From NCBI GenBank assembly GCA_963838835.1, contig CAWITA010000016.1, positions 62,001-126,000 on the forward strand: a stretch of 64,000 nucleotides of DNA, in the 5' to 3' direction. The position numbers and the translations under genes are program-made. The DNA is from Bog-473 sp963838835 (GTDB lineage Bacteria > Actinomycetota > Acidimicrobiia > Acidimicrobiales > RAAP-2). Positions 1 to 8,396 of this stretch are shown here, in pieces (position 1 is the stretch's first letter; every line of letters starts with the position of its first letter). The notes under the pieces were generated by a model. The model had not been told where the DNA came from. It did not search any database and saw nothing but the letters and a program-made list of their open reading frames with translations.

Positions 1-2
1 CC

Positions 3-1826
3 ATGTCCTTCGACACCCGCGTCGTGGATAACCAGGCCGGCTGGTTGGTGCGGGCCTCGTCGACGTCGTCGGGCTACCTGCTCGTCCTGCACCACGCAGC
101 CTCGGGAACCGGCACGTCGAACTCCCTGATTGAGATCGCGCTCGGTCCCACCGAGTTCGCCACCATCGGCCAGGTGGTCCTACCCAAGGCGTTCGATGCC
201 GCTGCCTGGCACCACGTCACGACCCAGGTCTCGGGCAGCACCATCACGACCTCCCTCGACGGCCGCAAGGTTGCCTCCTTCGACACCGATGCGCTGCCGG
301 CCGGGACCTCCGTCTACGGAACGGGTTCGGTCGGGTTCGCCGAGCTGGGATCCTCTGCCGTCTTCCGGGACCTCGATGTCACCGGCCCGACGGGAGCGAC
401 CCTCTCTGCCAACAGCCTGTCGGACCGCTCGGCTCTGAGCGACTTCAGCGGCTCCACCATCGTGACCTCCGATCCTCTGCCCGTGATCATGGACGGGGCC
501 AAGCGCGATCGGGTGGTCTGGAGTGGTGACCTCGGCGTGGAGACCCCGAACGTGCTTTACACGACCGAAGCCGACGACTACGTGCGGGGCTCGCTCCAGC
601 TCCTCGGCAGCTACCAGGTAGCCGACGGCGAGACGGGCACGAACGTCAACCCGACGGCTCCGTTGGCCACGTTCCCCCAAAGCGGATCGACCTACTCGAC
701 CTCGTACTCCATGGACGAGGTCGACAACATCGCCACCTACTACCTCTACACGGGTGACGTCGCCTTCGTCCGGACCGAATGGCCGGTGATCACGCGTGAG
801 CTGGCCTACAACGCGTCGCTGGTCGACGGCCGCGGACTGCTCGTCACCAACTCGGACGATGGGCAGGACTGGGACTACTACAACGGGAGCCATGCCGGGG
901 CGGTCACCTACTACAACGACCTCTACTTCGAGACCCTGACCGACGCCGCCCTGATGGCCGATGCGCTCGGGCAACCCGACCAGGCCGCCTCCTATCGGCA
1001 GGAGGCGGCAAGTCTGCGGACGGCGATCAACCGATACCTCTTCGATCCCTCCACCGGGCTCTACGAGTTGTCCGACCAGCAGCCGGCCGCCGTGGCCCAG
1101 GACGGCAACTCCCTCGCCGTGCTCTTCGGCGTGGCCCCGACCGGGCAGGACGCGGCCATTCTTGCCGCGCTGGCCAAGACGTTGCCGTCGACGCCCTACG
1201 GCCCGCTGGCGTTCAGCGCCGATGCCGGGCTGCAAAACGGAGTCAGTCCGTTCGTCACCAACGACGAAGTGCGCGCCCTCTTCGCCAGCGGTGACACCGC
1301 CTCCGCCCTCTCCCTGCTGCAGAGACTCTGGGGATACATGGACGCTCCTGGGCCGGACTACACCGGGGCCGACTGGGAGCTGGTCGGGTCAAACGGTGCT
1401 CCCGGCTTTGGCGACGAGACGAGCCTGGCGCACGGCTGGTCCTCGGGGGCCACGGCCGATCTGTCCTCCTACGTCCTTGGAGGCCGGCCGACCACGGCGG
1501 GCTTCGACATCTGGTCGGTCGACCCCCATCCCGGCTCCCTCTCGTGGGCCGAGGGCAACGTCCCGACGCCTCACGGCACCATTGCGGTTCGCTGGGCCCA
1601 GCAGCCCTCGTCCGGCCGCTTCGCCTTGCAGGTGACTGCGCCGGGTCGGACCACCGGCACCCTGACGGTGCCGGTACCGCGGACCGGTGCAGTCGTGACG
1701 GTCGTGACGACCAAGGCCGGTTCGAGTCGCCGTTCCAAGAAGGCGATCACGGTGGCTCCGGGCGCCACGTCTCTGCCCGTCTCTGTCATGGGCGGGGCGA
1801 CCTACGACGTGTACGTGGCGCCGTAG
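3..1826 (+). CDS. GH78-like alpha-L-rhamnosidase family glycosidase, probably 5'-truncated
   Basis: 607 residues are readable and the frame is open to the window edge, so the ATG at position 3 is probably internal and the true start lies outside. Residues about 1-130 look like a beta-sandwich (jelly-roll) carbohydrate-binding module. Residues about 155-530 resemble the alpha/alpha six-hairpin catalytic domain of GH78, with DGAKRDRVVWSGD (about 163) in the place of the family's acidic RDE..W.GD region and a HGWSSG motif near 480. The C-terminus is a small beta domain. It probably cleaves rhamnose or a related sugar from polysaccharide or glycoside. The signal peptide, if any, is outside the window. 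Family assignment is fairly firm; substrate is inference. Confidence 0.72.
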   Translation: MSFDTRVVDNQAGWLVRASSTSSGYLLVLHHAASGTGTSNSLIEIALGPTEFATIGQVVLPKAFDAAAWHHVTTQVSGSTITTSLDGRKVASFDTDALPAGTSVYGTGSVGFAELGSSAVFRDLDVTGPTGATLSANSLSDRSALSDFSGSTIVTSDPLPVIMDGAKRDRVVWSGDLGVETPNVLYTTEADDYVRGSLQLLGSYQVADGETGTNVNPTAPLATFPQSGSTYSTSYSMDEVDNIATYYLYTGDVAFVRTEWPVITRELAYNASLVDGRGLLVTNSDDGQDWDYYNGSHAGAVTYYNDLYFETLTDAALMADALGQPDQAASYRQEAASLRTAINRYLFDPSTGLYELSDQQPAAVAQDGNSLAVLFGVAPTGQDAAILAALAKTLPSTPYGPLAFSADAGLQNGVSPFVTNDEVRALFASGDTASALSLLQRLWGYMDAPGPDYTGADWELVGSNGAPGFGDETSLAHGWSSGATADLSSYVLGGRPTTAGFDIWSVDPHPGSLSWAEGNVPTPHGTIAVRWAQQPSSGRFALQVTAPGRTTGTLTVPVPRTGAVVTVVTTKAGSSRRSKKAITVAPGATSLPVSVMGGATYDVYVAP

Positions 1827-2448
1827 TCGCTGCGGGGATTTGCCTTTGATGAGGTGTCGTGCCCACACCGTGCCCACACGGACGCGACAAAGGGCGAAGC
1901 TGCGCGACCCACGAGGAGGGGTGAGGCATTCCAAACAGGGCCGGTGAACTGGCGGTTTGGGTTACCTCGCAGGTCGGAGCATGCAGAGGCCGTTTGCCCA
2001 AGCCCGATCTGAAAAGCGTGAGGTCCGCGGATTGATGCCGCACCCAACCACCGGCGTAGGCCGTTACTCCCTGGCGTCCTCCATTTTGGCGAGGCGGTCT
2101 TGAGCGTGCGCCGCGACAGCCCTCAGAGGGCGGTTCCGGCCTGCTTCGGTCCTACCTGGTGTGGCGGGTTGTCCTAGGAGCACAAGCTGCGCGAGCTACT
2201 TGAGATTGATGGTCCATGCTGCGGAATCCGTCCCTCACCAATTGAAGAAGGGTGACCATATTTCTGGACTACGTGCCCGGACGTGTATGTTCACCCACTT
2301 ACGTTGCCAATGCGGCGGACCCGATCGCAATGTCGGCAAAAGTGTTATGAGCGTCCAGTCTCGGTGCGAAGGGTGGGTGGCAGTGCAATCAAAAATGCTC
2401 ATCAGCATCAGCATCAGAATCGGCTGAGCGAGAGGCCCACCACAGGCA
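1827..2448. other. gene-poor, lower-GC intergenic stretch
   Basis: No recognisable gene in about 620 bases. It contains two copies of GTGCCCACAC one base apart (1859-1868 and 1870-1879) and three tandem ATCAGC-like units near 2400-2417. Base composition between about 2160 and 2430 is visibly less GC-rich than the flanking genes. Short open frames on both strands resemble nothing I know. It may be decayed DNA or an old insertion boundary. Confidence 0.4.
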
Positions 2449-3102
2449 GTGGTTATCGACCTCGTCTTGATCGGGTTGGCCATGGCGTTTTACCCGGTGG
2501 CACTCACGATCTTCATCCTGATCCTGGCGTCGAGACACGGCCCGCGCAAGGGGGCTGGGTTTATCTTCGGCTGGTTGGCGGCGTTGGCGGTGGTCGCGGC
2601 GGTGACGATCTTGGCCACCGGAAACAAACCTCCCGCCACCGGCACGGCGCCTTCGATCGGCATCTTGGTGATCAAGATCGCGCTTGGTCTCGTCTTGCTG
2701 GGCATCGCGGAGCGGCAGCGGCGCCGGATGCGTCAGCCCCGGCCGCCGAAAGAGGAGCCCAGGTGGCAAGCGCGCATCGACGAGATGTCGGCCCTCTTCG
2801 CCATCGGACTGGGGGCCTTCTTCCAACCCTCGGTGCTCGTGGTCTCGGCGGCAGCGACCATTACGGGGGCCAAACTGTCGTCGGCGCTCGACTATTTCGT
2901 TCTCGTGTTGTTCGGACTTCTCTCGGCGTCCACATACCTCGTCATGGATATTTACGCAGTGGTCCGCCCCAAGCGCAGTGACGAAGTCCTGACCAGCCTG
3001 AAGGCATGGATCGACCGGCACACGGACCTGATCATCGTCATCGGGGCGGCGGCGGTAGGCCTTTGGCTCATCGGTAAGAGCGCGTATCTGTTGGCGACGT
3101 GA
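2449..3102 (+). CDS. GAP/Sap-family membrane protein
   Basis: 217 residues with about six hydrophobic segments arranged as two groups of three around a basic cytoplasmic loop (ERQRRRMRQPRPPKEE, about 87-102). This pattern, with the repeated FxPxxL-like elements (AFYPVALTIF near 12, AFFQPSVLVV near 123), is typical of the GAP family (sulfolipid-1-addressing protein relatives), which are LysE-like membrane proteins linked in mycobacteria to export of cell-envelope lipids. The GTG start at 2449 has no strong ribosome site. Substrate unknown; family call fairly good. Confidence 0.7.
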   Translation: MVIDLVLIGLAMAFYPVALTIFILILASRHGPRKGAGFIFGWLAALAVVAAVTILATGNKPPATGTAPSIGILVIKIALGLVLLGIAERQRRRMRQPRPPKEEPRWQARIDEMSALFAIGLGAFFQPSVLVVSAAATITGAKLSSALDYFVLVLFGLLSASTYLVMDIYAVVRPKRSDEVLTSLKAWIDRHTDLIIVIGAAAVGLWLIGKSAYLLAT

Positions 3103-3174
3103 GCAAATCGGCGACCATCAACGCGCGCTCCTCGGCATGAGCGGATCGATGCCGGGCGCCCTCTCTGACTGACT

Positions 3175-4341
3175 TCAGGCGAGGCCGTAGAGCTTCGCAG
3201 CGTTGTCGTGCAAGACCCTGGCGACGATGTCATCCCCGAAACCCTCGAGGGCCCTCGTCGCATAGTCGCCGGGAGGCGCCCCGATGCTGGCTGGCCCGGG
3301 GTGCTGGCACGTGGGGTGCGGAAAATCGGTCTCGAAGAGCACATTGTCTGGGAAGTGCTCGATGGCAAAACGCGCCGCGTCTTCCTCGAACCAGAAGCAG
3401 CCGTAGATCTGACGACGGAAGTACTCCGACGGCAGCAGGTCGTACCCGGGATGCGCCTCACGGATCGCGCTGTTGCCCCACTGCCAGTCGAATGTCTCGA
3501 GCACACCGGGTAGCCAGCCAACGCCCGACTCCACCGAGACGAAGGGCAGTCCCGGGAAGCGGTGACACACGCCGCCGAAGATCAGGTCGGCGAGCGTCTC
3601 GATGTTGTCCATGATCATGAGCGCAGAGACCTTGGGAAACTTCGCCTGAAAGCTGAGATGGGGGTCCTTGGCGAAGGGCGCAGTGATGTTGCCGCCACCG
3701 ATGTGCAAGGTGACCGGGACCTCCGCGTCGAGCGCCGCAGCCCAGAGCCGGTCCCAGTGCGGGTCCGAGAGCGGCGGCTCGCCGTACGACTCGGGGTGGT
3801 TGCAGAAGTTCACAGCCTTGTGACCGTTCTCGACGCAGCGCTCCAGCTCCGCCAGCGCGAAGTCCAGGTCCCAGAAGGGCGTGGACATCACCGGGATCAG
3901 CCGCGACGGGTCGGCCGAGGTCCACTCGACGAGGAAGTCGTTGTAGGCGCGGACGCACGCCGTGACCAGCTCACGATCACCCAGCTTCAGGAAATAGGCC
4001 GATCCGAATCCAGCGACGTTCGGGTAGAGCACTTGCGCATAGATACCCTCGTCGTCCATGTGCGCCAGGCGAGCGTTGGCATCGTAGGCCGAGGGCGGAA
4101 TCTCGTCATAGGTTCTGGGACCGTCGGGCACGTAGCGGTGCCAGCCCGCGATTGCCGTGTTGCCCGGTGCATTGAGGAAGTTGCCGGCGGCCACCCAGTT
4201 GTCGGTACCGCGCACGGTCTCGACGTGAGGTATGGCCTCTCCCCACTTCGACGATACCCGCGACGTCCACAAGTCGGGAGGCTCGGTCAGGTGCGTGTCG
4301 ACGTCGACAACGCGATAGCGCTGGAACAACTCCGCAGGCAT
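3175..4341 (-). CDS. amidohydrolase family 2 protein
   Basis: 388 residues with the metal-dependent TIM-barrel pattern of amidohydrolase family 2 (decarboxylases and hydrolases of the ACMSD type). The N-terminal DVDTHLTEP supplies the first metal-binding motif, TLHIGGG (about 208-214) the next histidine, and FETDFPHP (about 338-345) the late catalytic aspartate. Such proteins commonly act in aromatic or lipid catabolism of actinobacteria. The ATG at 4341 follows GGAGG. It is divergent from the TetR gene across a 250-base region, so that regulator is a likely controller. The substrate cannot be read from sequence. Confidence 0.82.
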   Translation of the reverse strand: MPAELFQRYRVVDVDTHLTEPPDLWTSRVSSKWGEAIPHVETVRGTDNWVAAGNFLNAPGNTAIAGWHRYVPDGPRTYDEIPPSAYDANARLAHMDDEGIYAQVLYPNVAGFGSAYFLKLGDRELVTACVRAYNDFLVEWTSADPSRLIPVMSTPFWDLDFALAELERCVENGHKAVNFCNHPESYGEPPLSDPHWDRLWAAALDAEVPVTLHIGGGNITAPFAKDPHLSFQAKFPKVSALMIMDNIETLADLIFGGVCHRFPGLPFVSVESGVGWLPGVLETFDWQWGNSAIREAHPGYDLLPSEYFRRQIYGCFWFEEDAARFAIEHFPDNVLFETDFPHPTCQHPGPASIGAPPGDYATRALEGFGDDIVARVLHDNAAKLYGLA

Positions 4342-4369
4342 GGGTACGCCTCCAGTCTCTCCGTTCTGA

Positions 4370-4398
4370 AGGATACAGCGACGTCGAGGAGGTATCCA
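4370..4398 (-). promoter_or_regulatory. promoter with inverted repeat, amidohydrolase gene
   Basis: On the minus strand TGGATA (4398-4393), a 17-base spacer and TATCCT (4375-4370) form a sigma-70-like promoter about 30 bases before the ATG. The inverted repeat GGATAC-N15-GTATCC (4371-4397) nearly coincides with the two hexamers, so a protein bound there would block RNA polymerase. Confidence 0.45.
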
Positions 4399-4527
4399 CG
4401 TGGGAATTCTCCCTCCCGGTGTCCTTGCTCACACCCGCCTGAGCGCATCGACGGATTGCTTTCAGTGTCTTCAGCTTCGTGCCCCTTTCGGATCCCACCA
4501 CTGGCCAATCGATCTTGTCGGTGCGTT

Positions 4528-4538
4528 CTGAGACTCAG
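4528..4538. promoter_or_regulatory. palindrome CTGAGACTCAG, candidate TetR operator
   Basis: A perfect 11-base palindrome, CTGAG-A-CTCAG, 53 bases before the TetR start in the divergent region. Position and symmetry suit autoregulation. There is no direct evidence of binding. Confidence 0.35.
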
Positions 4539-4578
4539 TCGAGATCGCGGCGGCAGATCCATCTTCCGGCCCGGGGCA

Positions 4579-4584
4579 TAGGCT
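4579..4584 (+). promoter_or_regulatory. -10 element, leaderless TetR gene
   Basis: TAGGCT ends 7 bases before the GTG at 4592 and no Shine-Dalgarno sequence is present. Transcription would begin at or next to the start codon. Confidence 0.4.
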
Positions 4585-4591
4585 CACGCGT

Positions 4592-5164
4592 GTGTCCCGA
4601 GCCAAGGCGACCCAAGAATGCACCCGCCCGGTTCTGACACCCCCACAAGCTCGAATCGTCGGGACCGCACAGGAGCTGTTCGCGGCGCGAGGAGTCGGCG
4701 GGACGTCGTTGCAGATGATCGCCGACGCCGTTGGCGTAACCAAGGCGGCTCTGTTCTACCAGTTCAGAACGAAAGACGACATCGTGCTTGCCGCGGCCGA
4801 GGACGAGCTTTCGAGACTCGAGACCATCATCGATGAGGCAGAGGCTGCACCGGCGCCGGGGCGGCAGTGTCGGGTTCTGCTCGAGGGAATGGTGGATCTC
4901 GCGGTCGATCGCCGGCGCACTGTCAGCGTCATCCTGAGCGATCCGATCGTGCTCGGGGTCTTCGCCACGCGAAAGCGCTACCACGACGCGCTCAACCGCA
5001 TCACGGATCTCCTCATGGGGCGAGAGGATGGCGCGCGTCGACACATGCAGACGGCCATGTTCATGGCTGCGCTCAGTGGGGCCGTGATGCATCCGTTGCT
5101 CGCGGACGTCGATGACGAGACTCTCCGCTCCGAGCTGCTGCGATTGGCCCGGCGTTTCCACTGA
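4592..5164 (+). CDS. TetR/AcrR family transcriptional regulator
   Basis: 190 residues. The N-terminal helix-turn-helix is clear: RIVGTAQELFAARGVGGTS followed by LQMIADAVGVTKAALFYQF (about 21-58), ending in the family's YxHF/YQF-like recognition helix and KDD. The C-terminal ligand-binding part is divergent, as usual. It is divergent from the amidohydrolase and co-directional with the SDR, NTF2 and DapB-like genes behind it, so it probably controls this catabolic block. The GTG start is preferred because a -10 hexamer lies 7 bases ahead. Confidence 0.88.
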   Translation: MSRAKATQECTRPVLTPPQARIVGTAQELFAARGVGGTSLQMIADAVGVTKAALFYQFRTKDDIVLAAAEDELSRLETIIDEAEAAPAPGRQCRVLLEGMVDLAVDRRRTVSVILSDPIVLGVFATRKRYHDALNRITDLLMGREDGARRHMQTAMFMAALSGAVMHPLLADVDDETLRSELLRLARRFH

Positions 5165-5253
5165 GCTCGTCCAGGAGGCCTTTTGCGGCCCTGAGCTCGA
5201 AGGACTCCGGTCCGCCACAGACGAACCGAGACAGGGACAGTAACGTCCCCCCG

Positions 5254-5310
5254 GTGCACTCGATTCCTTCGGACGACACGAGCTCTGAGCTGCTGCGGGT
5301 AGCCCGGTGA
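5254..5310 (+). other. 18-codon ORF resembling the TetR C-terminus, overlapping the SDR start
   Basis: GTG at 5254 opens an 18-residue frame ending DDTSSELLRVAR, which resembles the end of the TetR protein just upstream (DDETLRSELLRLARRF). Its TGA overlaps the SDR GTG as GTGA. It may be the relic of a duplicated regulator, kept because its stop couples translation to the SDR. Without homologues it remains a possibility only. Confidence 0.3.
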
Positions 5311-6134
5311 CGTTTTCTGAGCGCTACGGAGAGTGGGGTGTCATCGCCGGTGCCTCCGAAGGTATCGGTCTGGCGTTCGCTCACGCTCTGGGTGAGCGCG
5401 GCGTGAACACCGTGCTCATCTCACGCCGAGCGTCGGTGCTCGAAGCAGTTGCCGGGGACGTCCGCCGGCAATGGTCGGTTCGCACCCATACCCTGGCGCT
5501 GGACCTGGCTGACGCCAACGCCGCGGCTGCCGTCATCGATGCAACGAGCACTCTCGACGTGGGGTTCTTCGTCTACTGTGCCGGCGCCGATCCTCATTTT
5601 GTCCGGTTCCTCGACGCTCCCGTGGAAGAGGCGGAGACTCTGGTGCGGCGCAATTGCCTCACACCCGTCCAGCTAAGTCATCACTTCGCGCGACCCATGG
5701 TGGGACGAGGAAAGGGGGGCATCGTGCTCGTCTCTTCGGGGGCCGCGTTGGTCGGAGCGCGTCGGATGGTGGCGTACGGAGCCTCGAAGGCGTTCGATCT
5801 CGTGATGGGAGAGGCGTTGTGGGCCGAGCTTCACGACGACGGTGTCGACGTCCTTTCTCTGGTCCTAGGGGTCACGGATACGCCGGCGCTCCGCCGCCTG
5901 CTTGCCCAGCGTGGGAATTTGGCCAATCCGGACGACCTCACGCCTCTCCCCGGTGCAGCTTCCCCCGAGGACGTCGTCGAGGAGGCGTTGGCCCAGCTCT
6001 CGAACGGGCCCACGCATTTTGTCGGCGAGACGCTGCGGGAAGGATCGCAGGCGTTGGGCGGCATGGCACGGAGCGACGCCGCCCGCGTCATGCTGGAGGT
6101 TGGTGCTGGCATCATGGACCAAAAGCTGAGCTGA
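5307..6134 (+). CDS. short-chain dehydrogenase/reductase
   Basis: 275 residues with the classical SDR fold. GASEGIG (about 15-21) binds the NAD(P) cofactor, YCAGAD near 91 stands for the NAG motif, the serine lies in VSSGAAL, and YGASK supplies the catalytic Tyr and Lys. The C-terminus is longer than in FabG-type enzymes and resembles SDRs acting on steroid or lipid hydroxyl groups, but the substrate is unknown. GTG start overlaps the preceding short frame by GTGA. The next gene begins 6 bases after the stop, so the genes form one operon. Confidence 0.88.
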   Translation: MTFSERYGEWGVIAGASEGIGLAFAHALGERGVNTVLISRRASVLEAVAGDVRRQWSVRTHTLALDLADANAAAAVIDATSTLDVGFFVYCAGADPHFVRFLDAPVEEAETLVRRNCLTPVQLSHHFARPMVGRGKGGIVLVSSGAALVGARRMVAYGASKAFDLVMGEALWAELHDDGVDVLSLVLGVTDTPALRRLLAQRGNLANPDDLTPLPGAASPEDVVEEALAQLSNGPTHFVGETLREGSQALGGMARSDAARVMLEVGAGIMDQKLS

Positions 6135-6140
6135 CGTACC

Positions 6141-6563
6141 GTGGCATCCGACCTTTCGCTCGACGTCAGGAACGCGGTAACCGATGTACTGGTCCGCTAC
6201 GCCTCGGGCATTGACAGCCGCGACTGGGCTCTGCTTCGTTCCTGTTTCACGGACGATTGCGATGCGGACTACGGCGACATCGGCCATTGGCGAAGTGCCG
6301 ATGAGATCAACGCTTGGATGGCTCAGACACACGATCCCCTCGGCCCCACGTTGCATCGCATCACCAACGTCACGATGGCCGAGTCAGACGGCGGAGTGAT
6401 CACCCGGTGCTACGTGCACGCCCTCATCACGCTCCCGGATCGTTCAGCCATCCATGCCTACGGGTGGTATGACGACGTGCTCGTCTCCCGACGAGATGGC
6501 TGGAAGATCGCTGTTCGTCGTTTCACGTCGGTGGCGGCAGAATCCCGTCCGCCCGTGCCCTGA
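6141..6563 (+). CDS. SnoaL-like NTF2-fold protein
   Basis: 140 residues. The pattern VLVRYASGIDSRDWALLRSCFTDD near the N-terminus, followed by HRITNVTM and a C-terminal RRDGWKIAVRRF strand, is typical of SnoaL_4 / NTF2-like small proteins. Members are hydratases, isomerases or dehydratases, or act as non-catalytic partners, in steroid, polyketide and aromatic pathways. It sits 6 bases after the SDR and in front of a DapB-like oxidoreductase, suggesting a shared substrate. No catalytic assignment is possible. Confidence 0.78.
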   Translation: MASDLSLDVRNAVTDVLVRYASGIDSRDWALLRSCFTDDCDADYGDIGHWRSADEINAWMAQTHDPLGPTLHRITNVTMAESDGGVITRCYVHALITLPDRSAIHAYGWYDDVLVSRRDGWKIAVRRFTSVAAESRPPVP

Positions 6564-6636
6564 CGCTCTCTGGGCGCTAGACGATCGACTAGAGCCTCGG
6601 CTACCCTTGCGGCCGCACGCGAAGGGAGGGCTCGCC

Positions 6637-7737
6637 ATGACACCGAGGCGGTTTCGAGTGGTCCAGTGGGCGACCGGCAACACCGGCCAGCGCGCCCTCC
6701 GGGAGCTGATCCGTGATCCGGCTCTCGAGCTCGTCGGTGTCCGGGTCTACGACGAAGCGAAGGACGGGGTGGACGCGGGAGCGCTCTGCGGCGAGGATCC
6801 AACGGGAGTGCTCGCGACCACGGATCGCGACGCCATCTTGAAGCTCGACGCCGATTGCTGCATCTACATGCCTCGCGCGACCGGTACCGGACGGACGCGC
6901 GCAGGGCTCACCCAAGACGAGCTCGTCGACGACGTGGTTGCCCTGCTCGAGAAGGGCACCAACGTCGTCACGACGTGTACCGACCTGATCGCCCGGGGCG
7001 TGCGCCTGAGTGAGACAAACCGCCAGCGGGTGCTCGACGCCTGCCGCCGCGGCAACACCTCGGTGTGGGCCAGCGGGAGCGATCCCGGGTTCGTCACCGA
7101 GACGCTTCCCCTCGCGTTCCTCTCCATCCAGCGCCGTGTCGACCTGATCGAGATCGAAGAGTTCGGAGACCTTTCGCGGCGCCCCTCTCCCCACATGGTG
7201 CTGGAACAGATGCGGTTCGGGTGGCCACTCGAGGAGTTCGACCCTGATCGTCGCAAGAACCATCTCTTCGGGGAGTATCAGCCGGCTCTGACCGTCCTGG
7301 CTGAGTACGCGGGATTCGACGTCGACGAGTGGACGGCCGAAGGCGGGGTGGCGGCCGCCAAGCAAGACCTCCACATCGTCGCCGGAGAGATCAAGGCGGG
7401 CACCGCCGCCGCCCAGCGTGTCGTCGTGACGGGTCGCAGCGGCGGGACCGACCGCATCCGCTTCACTCAGTACGGGTTCGTGGCGATGGACGTTGAACCG
7501 GATTGGGGACTCCAACCGACCGGTTGGCGTATTCGTGTGCACGGGGACGCGCCTATCGACGCGACCATGCCCTTCCCCGTGCCAATCGAGGACCTCGCGC
7601 ATCACGTGCCGGCGTTCAATGCGAACGGGCCGCTCAACGCCGTCCCCTATGTGTGTCAGGCCCGGCCAGGTATCTTGACCACCCTCGACCTCCCTCACCT
7701 CGTGGCCGCGGGTCCGGGGCCGGCATGGCCCGCCTAG
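6637..7737 (+). CDS. DapB-like NAD(P)-dependent oxidoreductase
   Basis: 366 residues from the ATG at 6637, which has GGGAGGG just upstream; longer in-frame starts lie inside the previous gene. The N-terminus VVQWATGNTGQRALRELI is a Rossmann nucleotide-binding site of the dihydrodipicolinate-reductase N-terminal type, followed by SDPGFVTETLPLAF (about 147-160) as seen in actinobacterial relatives and in 2,4-diaminopentanoate dehydrogenase. Lysine synthesis is unlikely, because the C-terminal half differs from DapB and the neighbours are catabolic. A second member of the family lies at 55.3-56.4 kb. Confidence 0.8.
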   Translation: MTPRRFRVVQWATGNTGQRALRELIRDPALELVGVRVYDEAKDGVDAGALCGEDPTGVLATTDRDAILKLDADCCIYMPRATGTGRTRAGLTQDELVDDVVALLEKGTNVVTTCTDLIARGVRLSETNRQRVLDACRRGNTSVWASGSDPGFVTETLPLAFLSIQRRVDLIEIEEFGDLSRRPSPHMVLEQMRFGWPLEEFDPDRRKNHLFGEYQPALTVLAEYAGFDVDEWTAEGGVAAAKQDLHIVAGEIKAGTAAAQRVVVTGRSGGTDRIRFTQYGFVAMDVEPDWGLQPTGWRIRVHGDAPIDATMPFPVPIEDLAHHVPAFNANGPLNAVPYVCQARPGILTTLDLPHLVAAGPGPAWPA

Positions 7738-7765
7738 CCGTCGCGAAGAGCTGGAGCGCCGACCG

Positions 7766-8173
7766 GTGACCTCCGCATCGAAGGAAGCCGGACCGCTGTC
7801 GCAGAAGGTCTCGGCGTACGAGCGGGTCATGAGAGAGCTCGTCCCGAGCGTTGCGGCCTCGACCGACTGGGCCCCGCTGGAGGACCTTGTCGCCATCGAG
7901 AACTTCGAGAGGACCGGCGTATTCCGCGAGGTCCAGGACTGGCGGCAGTACGCCGAGATGCTCACGGCGTGGGCTCGTTCCATCGACGCGTTCGAGACCA
8001 CGGTGCGGCGAGTCACGGAGGCCTCCAACCTCGTCTTCTACGAGATCGAGGAACGCCACTTCCGGGGCGAATCCGTCACTACCGTGAACTCGATGACCGT
8101 TTTCTCCTTCGACGAGAGAGGCAAGATCCAGCACCTCGACGTGTATTTGCAACAGTCACCCGCGACCGCATGA
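7766..8173 (+). CDS. SnoaL-like NTF2-fold protein
   Basis: 135 residues. Conserved features are YERVMRELVPSVAASTDW, a central RRVTEASNLVFYEIEERH strand and the closing FSFDERGKIQHLDVYLQ, which is the usual last strand of NTF2/SnoaL proteins. It follows the DapB-like gene by 28 bases and ends the rightward operon. It may be an isomerase-like enzyme or a ligand-binding partner; no catalytic residue can be named with confidence. Confidence 0.75.
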   Translation: MTSASKEAGPLSQKVSAYERVMRELVPSVAASTDWAPLEDLVAIENFERTGVFREVQDWRQYAEMLTAWARSIDAFETTVRRVTEASNLVFYEIEERHFRGESVTTVNSMTVFSFDERGKIQHLDVYLQQSPATA

Positions 8174-8396
8174 ACCGTCAGATGGGGTGAGACAGGCAAG
8201 AGACGAGCGCAGTGCGAAAACTGAGCGAGGGAGGCAGGGGTGCCAAACCTCCTGGCCAGGCGGAGACGACCGAGTTCGAATGACTCAAGGACGAAAGACG
8301 CCGTTGCGCCGGATCCGGCTGCTCTCACTGAGTTTTATCGGTGCCGAACGTGTCGGCCGCGATCTGGAGCACTGGCGCGGGAGGCAGTGTGCGCGC

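Noticed and set aside
2399..2418. Short ATCAGC tandem units as a CRISPR or microsatellite
   Set aside because: Only about three units of six bases; no spacers or cas genes. No CRISPR array was seen in the window.
2161..2427. 88-residue open frame in the low-GC stretch
   Set aside because: No motif, no ribosome site, and its composition is unlike the neighbouring genes.
8272..8286. tRNA-like T-arm (GAGTTCGAATGACTC)
   Set aside because: Only a 3-base stem forms, and no acceptor, D or anticodon arm pairs around it.
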